This document shows positions 44,901 to 51,921 of a DNA stretch of 64,000 nucleotides, in pieces; position 1 is the stretch's first letter, and each line of letters begins with the position of its first letter. The position numbers and the translations under genes were made by a program. Under the pieces are notes generated by a model, which was given only the letters and a program-made list of their open reading frames with translations, was not told the origin of the DNA and searched no databases. This DNA comes from Microbacterium hominis NBRC 15708 (GTDB taxonomy: Bacteria; Actinomycetota; Actinomycetes; Actinomycetales; Microbacteriaceae): the NCBI RefSeq assembly GCF_001592125.1, contig NZ_BCWI01000005.1, positions 124,001-188,000 on the forward strand, written 5' to 3'.

Positions 44901-46028
44901 GATCATGTGACCGGCCATGCCCAGGCCGTTGTCGATGTTGGTCTGGTTGAAGCCGGCGTTCGAGCTGTCCCAGTTGCCCTCGACCTCGCTCATCCACAGC
45001 GGCTTGTCGGAGGTCTTGGCGATGTCGCGCACCATCGTGCGGTTGGACGTGCCGTAGGTGTGGACGTTGAGCTGGGAGACCTCGTCGCGAGAGGTCTGCG
45101 ACCAGCCGTTCCAGTTCGTCACGAACGTCGAGGGGTTGGTCTCGTCCATGGCCGAGATCGGGACGTCGGTCGTGGTGCCGGGGGCGGCGAGGCGCGCGGC
45201 GAGCGCCTGGATCATCTGGTCCTGTCGCTGCGGACCGATGTGGGCGCCCTCCTGGCGGCTCGCGGAGCTCGGCCACGTCGCACCCTGCGGGATCGTGGTG
45301 CCCCAGTAGTTCGTGTTCGGCTCGTTGAAGGGGTCGAGCGAGTCGAACTGGATGCCGTAGGTCTCCTCGAGGTGCTCGACGACCTTGACGAGGTAGCCCG
45401 CGAACTTGTCCATGTCGGCGGGGGCGAGCTGCTCGGAGGTGGCGTTGTTGATGCCGCCGGAGACGTAGCCGCTCTGCGTGAGGAAGTACGGCGGCGAGTT
45501 GCTGAAGGCCTCCCACTTCGTGATCTTGTCCTTCAGCGCCTCGATCCACCAGCGTTGGGTCGCGTCGGCGTTCCAGTCGAAGGCGTCGGGGTCGTCGGGG
45601 TTCCAGGCCGCGGCGTAGCGGGCGCGGTCGGCGTAGGTGGAGGTGATGGGCCCGGACGCGTCGCTGGCGTTCAGGTCGGGGTTCCACCATCCGTCGACGG
45701 CCCCGCCCGGCCGCAGGTACGACGGCACGTCGGTGGCGTTGCCGCCGCCGATGTTGTAGCGGGCGATGTTGAGGTTGAGGCCGTCTTCGCCGAAGACCTT
45801 CTCGAGCAGGTCCTGGCGCACCTGCTCGGGATAGCCGCCGGTCGCGTTGGCGAACCAGACGAGGCTCGTGCCCCACCCTTCGAAGGCCTCGGACGCGTAG
45901 GCGGGGTTCGGGGTGATGGTGACGGCGGATGCCGCGACGGCCGGTTCCGGCGCCGCGAGCGGCGCGATGAGACCGGTGACGCCGAGGGCGGTCACGGCGG
46001 CGAGGGCGATCAGGCCGGGGGACTTCAT
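41907..46028 (-). CDS. wall-anchored GH30 glycosidase, probable endo-beta-1,6-galactanase
   Basis: A 1373-residue exported enzyme. Signal peptide of about 32 residues, then a GH30 catalytic domain with acid/base E236 in DPFNEPN and nucleophile E348 in LWMSEVEG. The closest match I recall is the GH30 subfamily that cuts beta-1,6-galactan in arabinogalactan proteins. Then a ricin-type lectin region (VLDVNGGGTSDGTSVGLW), Ig-like domains, an F5/8-type carbohydrate-binding module (DKGWSNWRGGTLNASDTL), Pro/Thr repeats, and the sorting signal LATTG (1338-1342) with helix and RRRR. The ATG at 46028 starts the signal peptide. Two LacI-type palindromes lie in its promoter. Confidence 0.85.
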   Translation of the reverse strand: MKSPGLIALAAVTALGVTGLIAPLAAPEPAVAASAVTITPNPAYASEAFEGWGTSLVWFANATGGYPEQVRQDLLEKVFGEDGLNLNIARYNIGGGNATDVPSYLRPGGAVDGWWNPDLNASDASGPITSTYADRARYAAAWNPDDPDAFDWNADATQRWWIEALKDKITKWEAFSNSPPYFLTQSGYVSGGINNATSEQLAPADMDKFAGYLVKVVEHLEETYGIQFDSLDPFNEPNTNYWGTTIPQGATWPSSASRQEGAHIGPQRQDQMIQALAARLAAPGTTTDVPISAMDETNPSTFVTNWNGWSQTSRDEVSQLNVHTYGTSNRTMVRDIAKTSDKPLWMSEVEGNWDSSNAGFNQTNIDNGLGMAGHMIDDLRELEPRAWVFWQPVEDLYNMQKVEKTNWGSVFIDFDCNAQNQSARRLADGDADASCKVLTNAKYNTIRNFTHYIRPGDHIVPTNDTQTTAAVTAAGDGVNLVHVNTEASARTVRLDLSNFGQIAPGAKVTPIVTTQSPADAVEQNALVRGSDVAIDPLTRTATLTVPAKSVTTFVVSGVSGVAAAAPAVKDGATYQLLGTQSGKALTVQNAALTIRSSATTADAATAQTWTAVSLSGAGTDRQRVLLRSGDGRYLASSGTSLTLATESAEQAAADPAAQWVPNTLDGRSYSFLNVASTRVLDVNGGGTSDGTSVGLWTSNNGANQSWTLAPTAIDTVADVTVTTEAGVAPTLPGTVQVRYLGGLTRTAAVTWDLSGHDWSAGTTEVAGSGTDLFGAPFTARALVDVGAFTAAVPVSLTTYAGTTLDAVSAAAPPTVPLEVRTGGATVAAPVTWSWDAVTDAELAAPGTVRVPGTAAVPGGGTLDAVLTVIVTTPTEKNVAPTSTPTATYTESGYPATRTINGVTTDKGWSNWRGGTLNASDTLTYALSAPTPVTHVKVYFKRDGGTSWAQTMHIDHRLGTGEWVIGDTITVGTPATGDPQVDVPVDAASADQVRVVMNAYPNTHLIVSEVEIYAPAASPSEVADLARLTVGSASVKDFSADTTAYEVAVAGSAWPVVAATAVDQDASVRVVQPGDGQGTATVTVTAPSGAQKSYTVTVARAAVLSGVTIGGTPTVGAALSAVPGTVDPATADLAYVWKRDGVAIDGADGAQYTVTTDDVGHELTVVATATAPGFTAGTATSDAVTGQPGTATPTPTPTPTPTATPTPTPTPTATPEPTGSPTASPSPSATATSAPGTSTPTEADLTAALEGRISGPASIAAGSTVSVQVGADRAGQQVAAWLFSTPRALGAATVSAAGTIPVTVPLDAVAGAHRLAVTDAAGTVIGWYAVTVTAPPTTLATTGATAPFALALTVAVLLLIAGAALVRRRRPARG

Positions 46029-46078
46029 CGTGGGGGATTCCTCTCTGTATCGCGTCGTCGCGACCGGGGAGCCAATGC

Positions 46079-46094
46079 ATGTTGACGTTAACAT
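46079..46094. promoter_or_regulatory. LacI-type operator S1
   Basis: ATGTTGACGTTAACAT, one change from the perfect palindrome S2, located downstream of the GH30 gene's -10 box. Confidence 0.75.
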
Positions 46095-46104
46095 GGCTGG
46101 GACA

Positions 46105-46134
46105 AGCCTAGAGGATCGCCGATGTTGACGTCAA
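46105..46134 (-). promoter_or_regulatory. promoter of the GH30 gene
   Basis: Minus strand: -35 TTGACG (46129-46134), inside operator S2, an 18-base spacer, and -10 TAGGCT (46105-46110). Operators S2 and S1 thus cover the -35 and the start region. Confidence 0.55.
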
Positions 46135-46137
46135 CAT
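46122..46137. promoter_or_regulatory. LacI-type operator S2
   Basis: ATGTTGACGTCAACAT, perfectly palindromic and extended to 20 bp (46120-46139). Identical to site S4 at 55234-55249. Confidence 0.8.
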
Positions 46138-46174
46138 CGATGACGTCCGTGCGTCGTGCCGGCGTCGCGCCGGG

Positions 46175-47314
46175 TCAGGAGAGGGCGCGGGCGAGCTCCG
46201 CGCCCGCCGCGCGCAGCCACAGGACGGGATCGGCCAGGGCGGCCCCGGCCGGGTCGGGGGCTCCGGCGCGGCGCGCGAGCTCGGTGAGCGAGACGGATGC
46301 CGCGAAGGCCGTCGTGTCCGCGTCGGGGTCGATGCGCCCGGCGACGAGCGCCGCCGGCACGCCGAGCGCGGCGGCCACGGCCGACACGTGCGCGGGAGCC
46401 TTGCCGGCGGCCGACTGGCCGTCGAAGGACCCCTCGCCCGTGACGACGACGTCGGCATTCGCGGCGGCGTCCTCGAGCCCGATGAGGCGGGCGACCTCGA
46501 GCGCACCCGGCTCCAGGGAGGCGCCCCAGACGAGCAGGGCGAACCCCGTTCCGCCCGCCGCGCCGGCACCGGGCGTCGCGGGATCGACGTCGAACAGCGT
46601 GGCGTAGCGGGCGAGGATGGCGTCGAGCTCGGCGAGCCGGTCGGCGGCGACGCCCTTCTGCGGACCGAACACGCGCGCCGCCCCCGTCGGTCCGCACAGG
46701 GGCGCCGACACGTCGGTGAGCACCAGGGCGCCGCCGGGCGGGAGGGCACGGAGCCCCGAGAGCTCGACACCCCGCAGCAGCGGCAGGTGCCCGGCGCCGA
46801 GCCGGGGGGCCTCGACCACGGACGCGTCCGCGCGGAACCGCGCGCCGAGCGCCCGCAGCAGCCCGGCACCGCCGTCCGTCGACGCGCTGGAGCCGATCGC
46901 GAGCACGAGGCGCGAGACCCCGGCATCCAGTGCGGCCGCGATCGCGTCGCCGAAGCCGGCCGTCGAGGCCCGCCACGGATCGCGGCGGTCGCCGAAGAGT
47001 TCGATCCCCGCCGTCGAGGCCAGCTCGACCACGCCGATGCCGGACGGCGCGTCCGGCGTCGCCGGAAGCCGCAGCCAGCTCGCCGCGACCGGTCCGCCCT
47101 CCCACGGCGCCGTGACGTCGACCGGCATCCGCCGCGACCCGGGCACCGCGGCGGCGAACGCGTCCAGCGTGCCCTCTCCCCCGTCGGCCATCGGCCGCAG
47201 CACGACCTCGTCGGCCGGCCGCACCGACAGCCATCCGTCGCGGATCGCGGCCGCCGCCCGCGCCGCGGTGATGGTGCCCTTGAAGCTGTCGGGGGCGACG
47301 ACGAGGCGGGTCAT
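46175..47314 (-). CDS. glycerate kinase
   Basis: A 379-residue glycerate kinase of the GlxK/GarK type, phosphorylating glycerate from the glyoxylate or sugar-acid pathways. Seen: VAPDSFKGTITA at the start, RPMADGGEGTLDAF, AIGSSASTDGGAGLLRALG, and VTGEGSFDGQS near residue 290. The ATG has a minus-strand TAGCAT 6 bases upstream and no ribosome binding site. It lies upstream of the GH30 gene on the same strand but that gene has its own promoter; no direct link to galactan use is evident. Confidence 0.92.
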   Translation of the reverse strand: MTRLVVAPDSFKGTITAARAAAAIRDGWLSVRPADEVVLRPMADGGEGTLDAFAAAVPGSRRMPVDVTAPWEGGPVAASWLRLPATPDAPSGIGVVELASTAGIELFGDRRDPWRASTAGFGDAIAAALDAGVSRLVLAIGSSASTDGGAGLLRALGARFRADASVVEAPRLGAGHLPLLRGVELSGLRALPPGGALVLTDVSAPLCGPTGAARVFGPQKGVAADRLAELDAILARYATLFDVDPATPGAGAAGGTGFALLVWGASLEPGALEVARLIGLEDAAANADVVVTGEGSFDGQSAAGKAPAHVSAVAAALGVPAALVAGRIDPDADTTAFAASVSLTELARRAGAPDPAGAALADPVLWLRAAGAELARALS

Positions 47315-47320
47315 GGGCCG

Positions 47321-47326
47321 ATGCTA
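47321..47326 (-). promoter_or_regulatory. -10 box TAGCAT, leaderless start
   Basis: Minus-strand TAnnnT ending 6 bases before the ATG of the glycerate kinase gene. Confidence 0.5.
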
Positions 47327-47382
47327 CGCGGCGGCCGCCCCGGCGGTCATCGGCCGCCTCCGGCATCGGGCAGGATGGAGCC

Positions 47383-48360
47383 ATGACGTGGCTTGTGACC
47401 GGCGGAGCGGGATACATCGGTGCGCACGTGGTGCGCGCGCTGCAGGCGGCGGGCATCGCCCCGATCGTCGTGGACGACCTCTCGAGCGGCCACGCGTCGT
47501 TCGTGCCGGAGGGCGTGCCGTTCATCGAGGGCACGATCCTGCACCGCGACCTGCTGGTCGACACCATGCGCCAGCACGGCGTCACCGGCGTCATCCACGT
47601 CGCCGGGTTCAAGTACGCGGGTGTCTCGGTGCAGCGCCCCCTGCACACCTACGAGCAGAACGTCGAGGGCACGCGGGTGGTCCTGGCGGCCATGGCGGAT
47701 GCCGGTGTCCACAACATCGTCTTCTCGTCGTCGGCCGCGGTGTACGGCACCCCCGACGTGCCGCTCGTGACCGAGGATCTGCCCAAGCGTCCGGCGTCGC
47801 CGTACGGCGAGTCGAAGCTGATCGGCGAGTGGCTGCTGCGCGACCAGGGCGTCGCGACGGCCTCCGACGCGCACCCGCTGCGGCACACCTCGCTGCGCTA
47901 CTTCAACGTCGTCGGCTCGGCCGACCCGTCGGTGTACGACACGAGCCCGCACAACCTCTTCCCGATCGTGTTCGAGAAGCTGATCGCGGGCGAGACGCCG
48001 CAGATCAACGGCGACGACTACGACACCCCCGACGGGACGAACGTGCGCGACTACGTGCACGTCGGCGACATCGCCGCGGCCCACGTCGTGGCGGCGCAGC
48101 GCCTCGAGGCGGGCGAACCCATCGAGGCCGCGTACAACCTCGGCTCCCAGAACGGCCTGAGCGTACGCGAGATCATGGATGCCGTGGCACGGGTGACCGG
48201 CATCGACTTCACGCCGCGGATCGGCCCGCGCCGCCCCGGCGACCCCGACCGCATCGTCGCCACGGGCGAGCTGGCCGCGCGCGACCTCGACTGGGCGAAC
48301 CGCTACACCGTCGACGAGATGGTGCGCACCGGCTGGGAAGCCCGCCGCGCCGCGCGCTGA
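47383..48360 (+). CDS. galE: UDP-glucose 4-epimerase
   Basis: A 325-residue short-chain dehydrogenase-fold enzyme interconverting UDP-galactose and UDP-glucose. Seen: NAD-binding TGGAGYIGAHV, HVAGFKYAGVS, catalytic SSSAAVYG and the Tyr-Lys pair in SPYGESK, then LRYFNVVGSA and DGTNVRDYVHV. With galT, galK and pgm it completes the Leloir route. Divergent from the glycerate kinase gene; a repeat element follows. Confidence 0.95.
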   Translation: MTWLVTGGAGYIGAHVVRALQAAGIAPIVVDDLSSGHASFVPEGVPFIEGTILHRDLLVDTMRQHGVTGVIHVAGFKYAGVSVQRPLHTYEQNVEGTRVVLAAMADAGVHNIVFSSSAAVYGTPDVPLVTEDLPKRPASPYGESKLIGEWLLRDQGVATASDAHPLRHTSLRYFNVVGSADPSVYDTSPHNLFPIVFEKLIAGETPQINGDDYDTPDGTNVRDYVHVGDIAAAHVVAAQRLEAGEPIEAAYNLGSQNGLSVREIMDAVARVTGIDFTPRIGPRRPGDPDRIVATGELAARDLDWANRYTVDEMVRTGWEARRAAR

Positions 48361-48361
48361 C

Positions 48362-48496
48362 AGCGCGTTTCGACTCTGCGTTTCGACTCTGCGTTTCGAC
48401 TCGCTGCGCTCGCTCAACGACCGGCGCTCGCTCAACGACCGGGAGTACGGATCTCCCGGTCGTTGAGCGCAGCGCGCAGCGCGGAGTCGAAACGCG
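48362..48496. repeat. REP-like palindromic element, second copy
   Basis: Opens with three direct copies of GCGTTTCGACTC (the first two shortened to 13-base steps), then CGCTGCGCTCGCTCAACGACC and the inverted half ending GAGTCGAAACGC. It shares arms with the element at 38343-38472, and again sits between convergent genes (galE and the GH51 gene). Confidence 0.8.
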
Positions 48497-48499
48497 GTG

Positions 48500-50008
48500 T
48501 CAGGCCCCGAGGCGGACGACCGCCCACGCCACGGGCGGCAGCGACACGCGCAGCACGTCGCCCTCGCGGGTGACCTCCAGCGGCCGCGGGGTCACCCGGT
48601 CCGGGTCGGCGAGGGTGTTCGAGGCGCGGTAGTCGGGGTCGGTGATCATCCACGACTCGACGAGCGACAGGGATGCCGCGTCCAGCTCCCCCAGGTCGAT
48701 CTCGATGTCCGCCGCCTCCGCCACCGACCGGTTCACGAGGAACACGCTCGTGCCCTCGGCATCCGTGGTCGCGACGGCGTTCACCGCGGAGACGTCGCCG
48801 AAGCGGGTGCTCTGCACGCGCGGCGCCCCCTCGAGCTCGAGCCGGCGCGCCGTGCCGCGACCGAGCCGCGACGTGAGCGAGAACGGGTAGAACGTGGTCT
48901 GCCGCCAGGCGGGGCCGCCGGGCTCGGTCATGATCGGCGCGATGACGTTCACGAGCTGGGCGAGCGATGCGGAGCGCACGCGGTCGGCGTGCTGCAGCAG
49001 CGTGATGAGCAGGTCGCCCACGACGACGGAATCCATCACGTTGTACTCGTCCTCCAGCAGGCGCGGCGCGACCGGCCAGCCGTCGGGCACGAGGTCGCCC
49101 GCCTTGGTGCCGTCGTCGGCGAACTGGTACCAGACGTTCCACTCGTCGAACGAGAGCATGATCCGCTTGTCCGAGCCGCGTTCCGCGGCGACCTCGTCGG
49201 CCGCGGCGACGACCTCGCGCACGAACAGGTCGGTGTCCACGGCCGACACCAGGAACTCCTGCGCCTGGCCGTTGCGCTCCTGGTAGTAGGCATGGCACGA
49301 GATGAAGTCGACGTCGTCGAACGTGTGGCGCAGCACCTCGCGCTCCCACTGCCCGAACGTCGGCATGTCGCGCGCCGACGAGCCGCACGCGACGAGCTCG
49401 ATCGTCGGATCGAGCATCCGCATCGCCTTCGCCGCGCGCGCGGCGAGCTTGCCGTAGTCCTCGGCGTCACGGTGGCCCAGCTGCCAGGGGCCGTCCATCT
49501 CGTTGCCCAGGCACCACATGCGCACGTCGAAGGGCGTGTCCCGCCCGTTCGCGGCGCGCTGGCGGGTCCACGCGGTGTCGGCGGCCACGTTGGCGTACTC
49601 GAGCAGGTCGAGCGCCTCCGCGACGTCGCGGGTGCCGAGGTTGACCGCCAGCATCAGCTCGCTGCCGACCTTCTCGAGCCACGACGAGAACTCGTGCAGC
49701 CCCACCTGGTTCGTCTCGGTCGAGCGCCAGGCCAGGTCCAGCCGTCGGGGCCGATCCGCGCGGGGACCGATGCCGTCCTCCCACCGATAGCCGGAGACGA
49801 AGTTGCCGCCGGGATAGCGGATCGTCGTGACGCCGAGCTCCTGCACGAGCGCGATCACGTCGGTGCGGAACCCCTCCTCGTCGGCGGCGGGGTGGCCCGG
49901 CTCGTGGATGCCGTCGTAGATGTGCCGGCCGAGGTGCTCGACGAAGCCGCCGTACACCCGCGGGTCGATCTCGCCGACGGGTCCGGACGCGATCACACGT
50001 GCGGTCAT
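48500..50008 (-). CDS. abfA: GH51 alpha-L-arabinofuranosidase
   Basis: A 502-residue cytoplasmic glycosidase releasing terminal alpha-L-arabinofuranose. Acid/base E170 in CLGNEMDG, nucleophile E289 in SFDEWNVW, and the family segment TTIRYPGGNFVSGY, followed by a C-terminal beta-sandwich. No signal peptide, so it acts on imported oligosaccharides. Together with GH35 in the same operon it could strip arabinose and galactose from arabinogalactan fragments. The ATG at 50008 has GGAGAG about 6 bases upstream, part of which comes from the 17-bp tandem repeat. Confidence 0.92.
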   Translation of the reverse strand: MTARVIASGPVGEIDPRVYGGFVEHLGRHIYDGIHEPGHPAADEEGFRTDVIALVQELGVTTIRYPGGNFVSGYRWEDGIGPRADRPRRLDLAWRSTETNQVGLHEFSSWLEKVGSELMLAVNLGTRDVAEALDLLEYANVAADTAWTRQRAANGRDTPFDVRMWCLGNEMDGPWQLGHRDAEDYGKLAARAAKAMRMLDPTIELVACGSSARDMPTFGQWEREVLRHTFDDVDFISCHAYYQERNGQAQEFLVSAVDTDLFVREVVAAADEVAAERGSDKRIMLSFDEWNVWYQFADDGTKAGDLVPDGWPVAPRLLEDEYNVMDSVVVGDLLITLLQHADRVRSASLAQLVNVIAPIMTEPGGPAWRQTTFYPFSLTSRLGRGTARRLELEGAPRVQSTRFGDVSAVNAVATTDAEGTSVFLVNRSVAEAADIEIDLGELDAASLSLVESWMITDPDYRASNTLADPDRVTPRPLEVTREGDVLRVSLPPVAWAVVRLGA

Positions 50009-50018
50009 GGTTTCTCTC

Positions 50019-50069
50019 CTCACCACTCGACAGGCCTCACCACTCGACAGGCCTCACCACTCGACAGGC
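50019..50069. repeat. three tandem copies of a 17-bp unit
   Basis: CTCACCACTCGACAGGC repeated perfectly at 50019-50035, 50036-50052, and 50053-50069. The third copy holds the stop codon of the GH35 gene and the first holds part of the GH51 ribosome binding site, so the spacing between the two genes arose by duplication of the GH35 3' end. Confidence 0.9.
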
Positions 50070-51838
50070 CCGAGCAGCAGCCGGTCGCTGAACGCCAGGA
50101 CGTCGGCCCCGGTCGGCTCCAGATCGAGCACGGTGATCAGGTTACGGCCCGCCCGGGTCAGCGGCGCCGGCACGAACAGCGAGTGCTGCGGCCCGGTCTG
50201 CCAGAACCGTCCCAGGCAGACGTCGTCGATCCAGACGAGGCCCGTGCCGAGCGCGCGCAGATCGAGCACGAGATCGCGGGCGGCGTCCAGCTCGACGACC
50301 GCGCGGAACACCGCGGCTCCGGCGACCGGTGCGCCGTCCGCGCCGGCCGCGTCGCCGGCGCGCGCCGGCAGCTGTTCCCACGGCACCACGACCACGTCCC
50401 ACGCGGCGGGCGCGGCGCCGCCGACGGTGACGGGTCCGATCAGTCCCTTGTGCTCGCCGATGCGGGGACCGTAGTTCACGCGCCCCTGGTCTTCGACGAG
50501 GATGCCGAGCACGCCCGTGCCGCGCGGGAGCACGAGGGTGCGCTCGCGGCGGTCGCGCGAGAGGGTCCCGACCGGGACGCCGTCCAGGCTCACCCACGCG
50601 CGGTCGCGCACCTCGCCGATCGCGAGGACGACGGGCGCGTCGCCGTGGGCGAGGCGCGTCTCGTAGCGCAGGAACCCGCGCGCGATCCCCAGCTCGTCCA
50701 TCGTGGGGGCGTGGCCCCGTCGCTGCACCACGACATCGGCCAAGACGTCGTCCAGCGCGCAGACCGGCTCCAGCGGCACCGGCGCGGGCGCCGCGGCGAG
50801 GGGCGCCGGCAGGTCGCCGTCGGCGACGTCGGGCACGGGCGCGTACCGCGCGATCACCTCGCGGAAGGCCCAGAACTTCTCGGTGGGCCGGCCCGCCTCG
50901 TCCAGCGGGGCGTCGTAGTCGTAGCTCGTGACGGTCGGCTCGAACACGCCCTTGTCGTTGGCGCCGTTGGTCAGACCGAAGTTGGTGCCGCCGTGGAACA
51001 TGTAGATGTTCACCGAGGCGCCCGCCGCCAGCAGCGCCTCCAGCGAGGCGACGGATGCCGCCGTGGAGGAGGTCCGGTGGAACGATCCCCAGTAGTCGAA
51101 CCAGCCGCACCAGAACTCGGAGCACATCAGGGGCCCCGTCGGCTGGTGGGTGCGCAGGACCGCGAGGCGTTCGGCGACGTTGCCGCCGAACGATCCCGTG
51201 CGGTGCAGCTCGGGCAGGCTCCCGCGGGAGAGCATCTCGTCGGTGGGCTGGTCGACGCTGGTCAGCGGCACGCTCACGCCGGCGGCGAGGTAGACGTCGC
51301 GCAGGGCCCGCAGGTACTCCTCGCGCTCACCCGCCGTGAACTCGCCGTACGCGCCGTACTCGTTCTCGACCTGCAGGAGGATCACCGGGCCGCCGCGGTC
51401 GATCTGGCGGGGCACGACGATCTCGAGCACGCGGTCGAGGAAGCGGGTGACCGGCGCCAAGAATCGCGGGTCGGCAGAGCGCACCCCGATGTCGCCGTCG
51501 CGGAAGAGCCACGCGGGAAGTCCCCCGCCGTCCCATTCGGCGCAGATGTAGGGGCCGGGACGCACGATGGCGCGCAGCCCTTCGGCCGCGACGAGGTCGA
51601 GGAAGCGCGCGAGGTCGAGCGCGCCGTCGCTGAGGAACACCCCGGGCTCGGGCTCGTGCTCGTTCCACGGCACGTAGGTCTCGATCGTGTTCAGACCCAT
51701 CAGGCGCGCGGCCCGGATGCGGTCGGCCCACTGATCGGGGTGGACGCGGAAGTAGTGGAGGGCGCCGCTGAGCACCCGGAACGGCTCGTCGTCGAGCAGG
51801 AAGTCGTTCTCACCGATGCGGAAGGAGCCGGTAGCCAT
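50054..51838 (-). CDS. GH35 beta-galactosidase
   Basis: A 594-residue cytoplasmic beta-galactosidase. Opening segment SGALHYFRVHPDQWADR, acid/base E160 in VENEYG, nucleophile E241 in CSEFWCGWFDYWG, then beta-sandwich domains ending LGPVEW. No signal peptide. It should remove terminal beta-galactose from imported galactan or arabinogalactan fragments. Lies between the binding-protein gene and GH51 in the LacI-controlled operon. Confidence 0.93.
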   Translation of the reverse strand: MATGSFRIGENDFLLDDEPFRVLSGALHYFRVHPDQWADRIRAARLMGLNTIETYVPWNEHEPEPGVFLSDGALDLARFLDLVAAEGLRAIVRPGPYICAEWDGGGLPAWLFRDGDIGVRSADPRFLAPVTRFLDRVLEIVVPRQIDRGGPVILLQVENEYGAYGEFTAGEREEYLRALRDVYLAAGVSVPLTSVDQPTDEMLSRGSLPELHRTGSFGGNVAERLAVLRTHQPTGPLMCSEFWCGWFDYWGSFHRTSSTAASVASLEALLAAGASVNIYMFHGGTNFGLTNGANDKGVFEPTVTSYDYDAPLDEAGRPTEKFWAFREVIARYAPVPDVADGDLPAPLAAAPAPVPLEPVCALDDVLADVVVQRRGHAPTMDELGIARGFLRYETRLAHGDAPVVLAIGEVRDRAWVSLDGVPVGTLSRDRRERTLVLPRGTGVLGILVEDQGRVNYGPRIGEHKGLIGPVTVGGAAPAAWDVVVVPWEQLPARAGDAAGADGAPVAGAAVFRAVVELDAARDLVLDLRALGTGLVWIDDVCLGRFWQTGPQHSLFVPAPLTRAGRNLITVLDLEPTGADVLAFSDRLLLGPVEW

Positions 51839-51867
51839 GCGGGCCTCTCAGTCACTGTCGTTCACAG

Positions 51868-51907
51868 CCGCGGCGGTGGGGTGATCGGGACCACCCCACC
51901 GCCGCGG
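51868..51907 (-). terminator. stem-loop after the second binding-protein gene
   Basis: Perfect 16-bp arms (51868-51883 and 51892-51907) with an 8-base loop, between the solute-binding gene and GH35. No T run; likely an attenuating or mRNA-protecting hairpin that keeps binding-protein level high. Confidence 0.7.
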
Positions 51908-51921
51908 GTCGTGCGATGGGC

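Noticed and set aside
42093..46085. 1330-codon open frame antisense to the GH30 gene
   Set aside because: Its product is Arg/Gly/Val/Asp-rich with no domain; long antisense frames are normal in GC-rich genes, and the minus strand has catalytic motifs, signal peptide and sorting signal.
50019..50069. Iteron-like or CRISPR repeats
   Set aside because: The 17-bp copies are directly adjacent without spacers and derive from the GH35 3' end.
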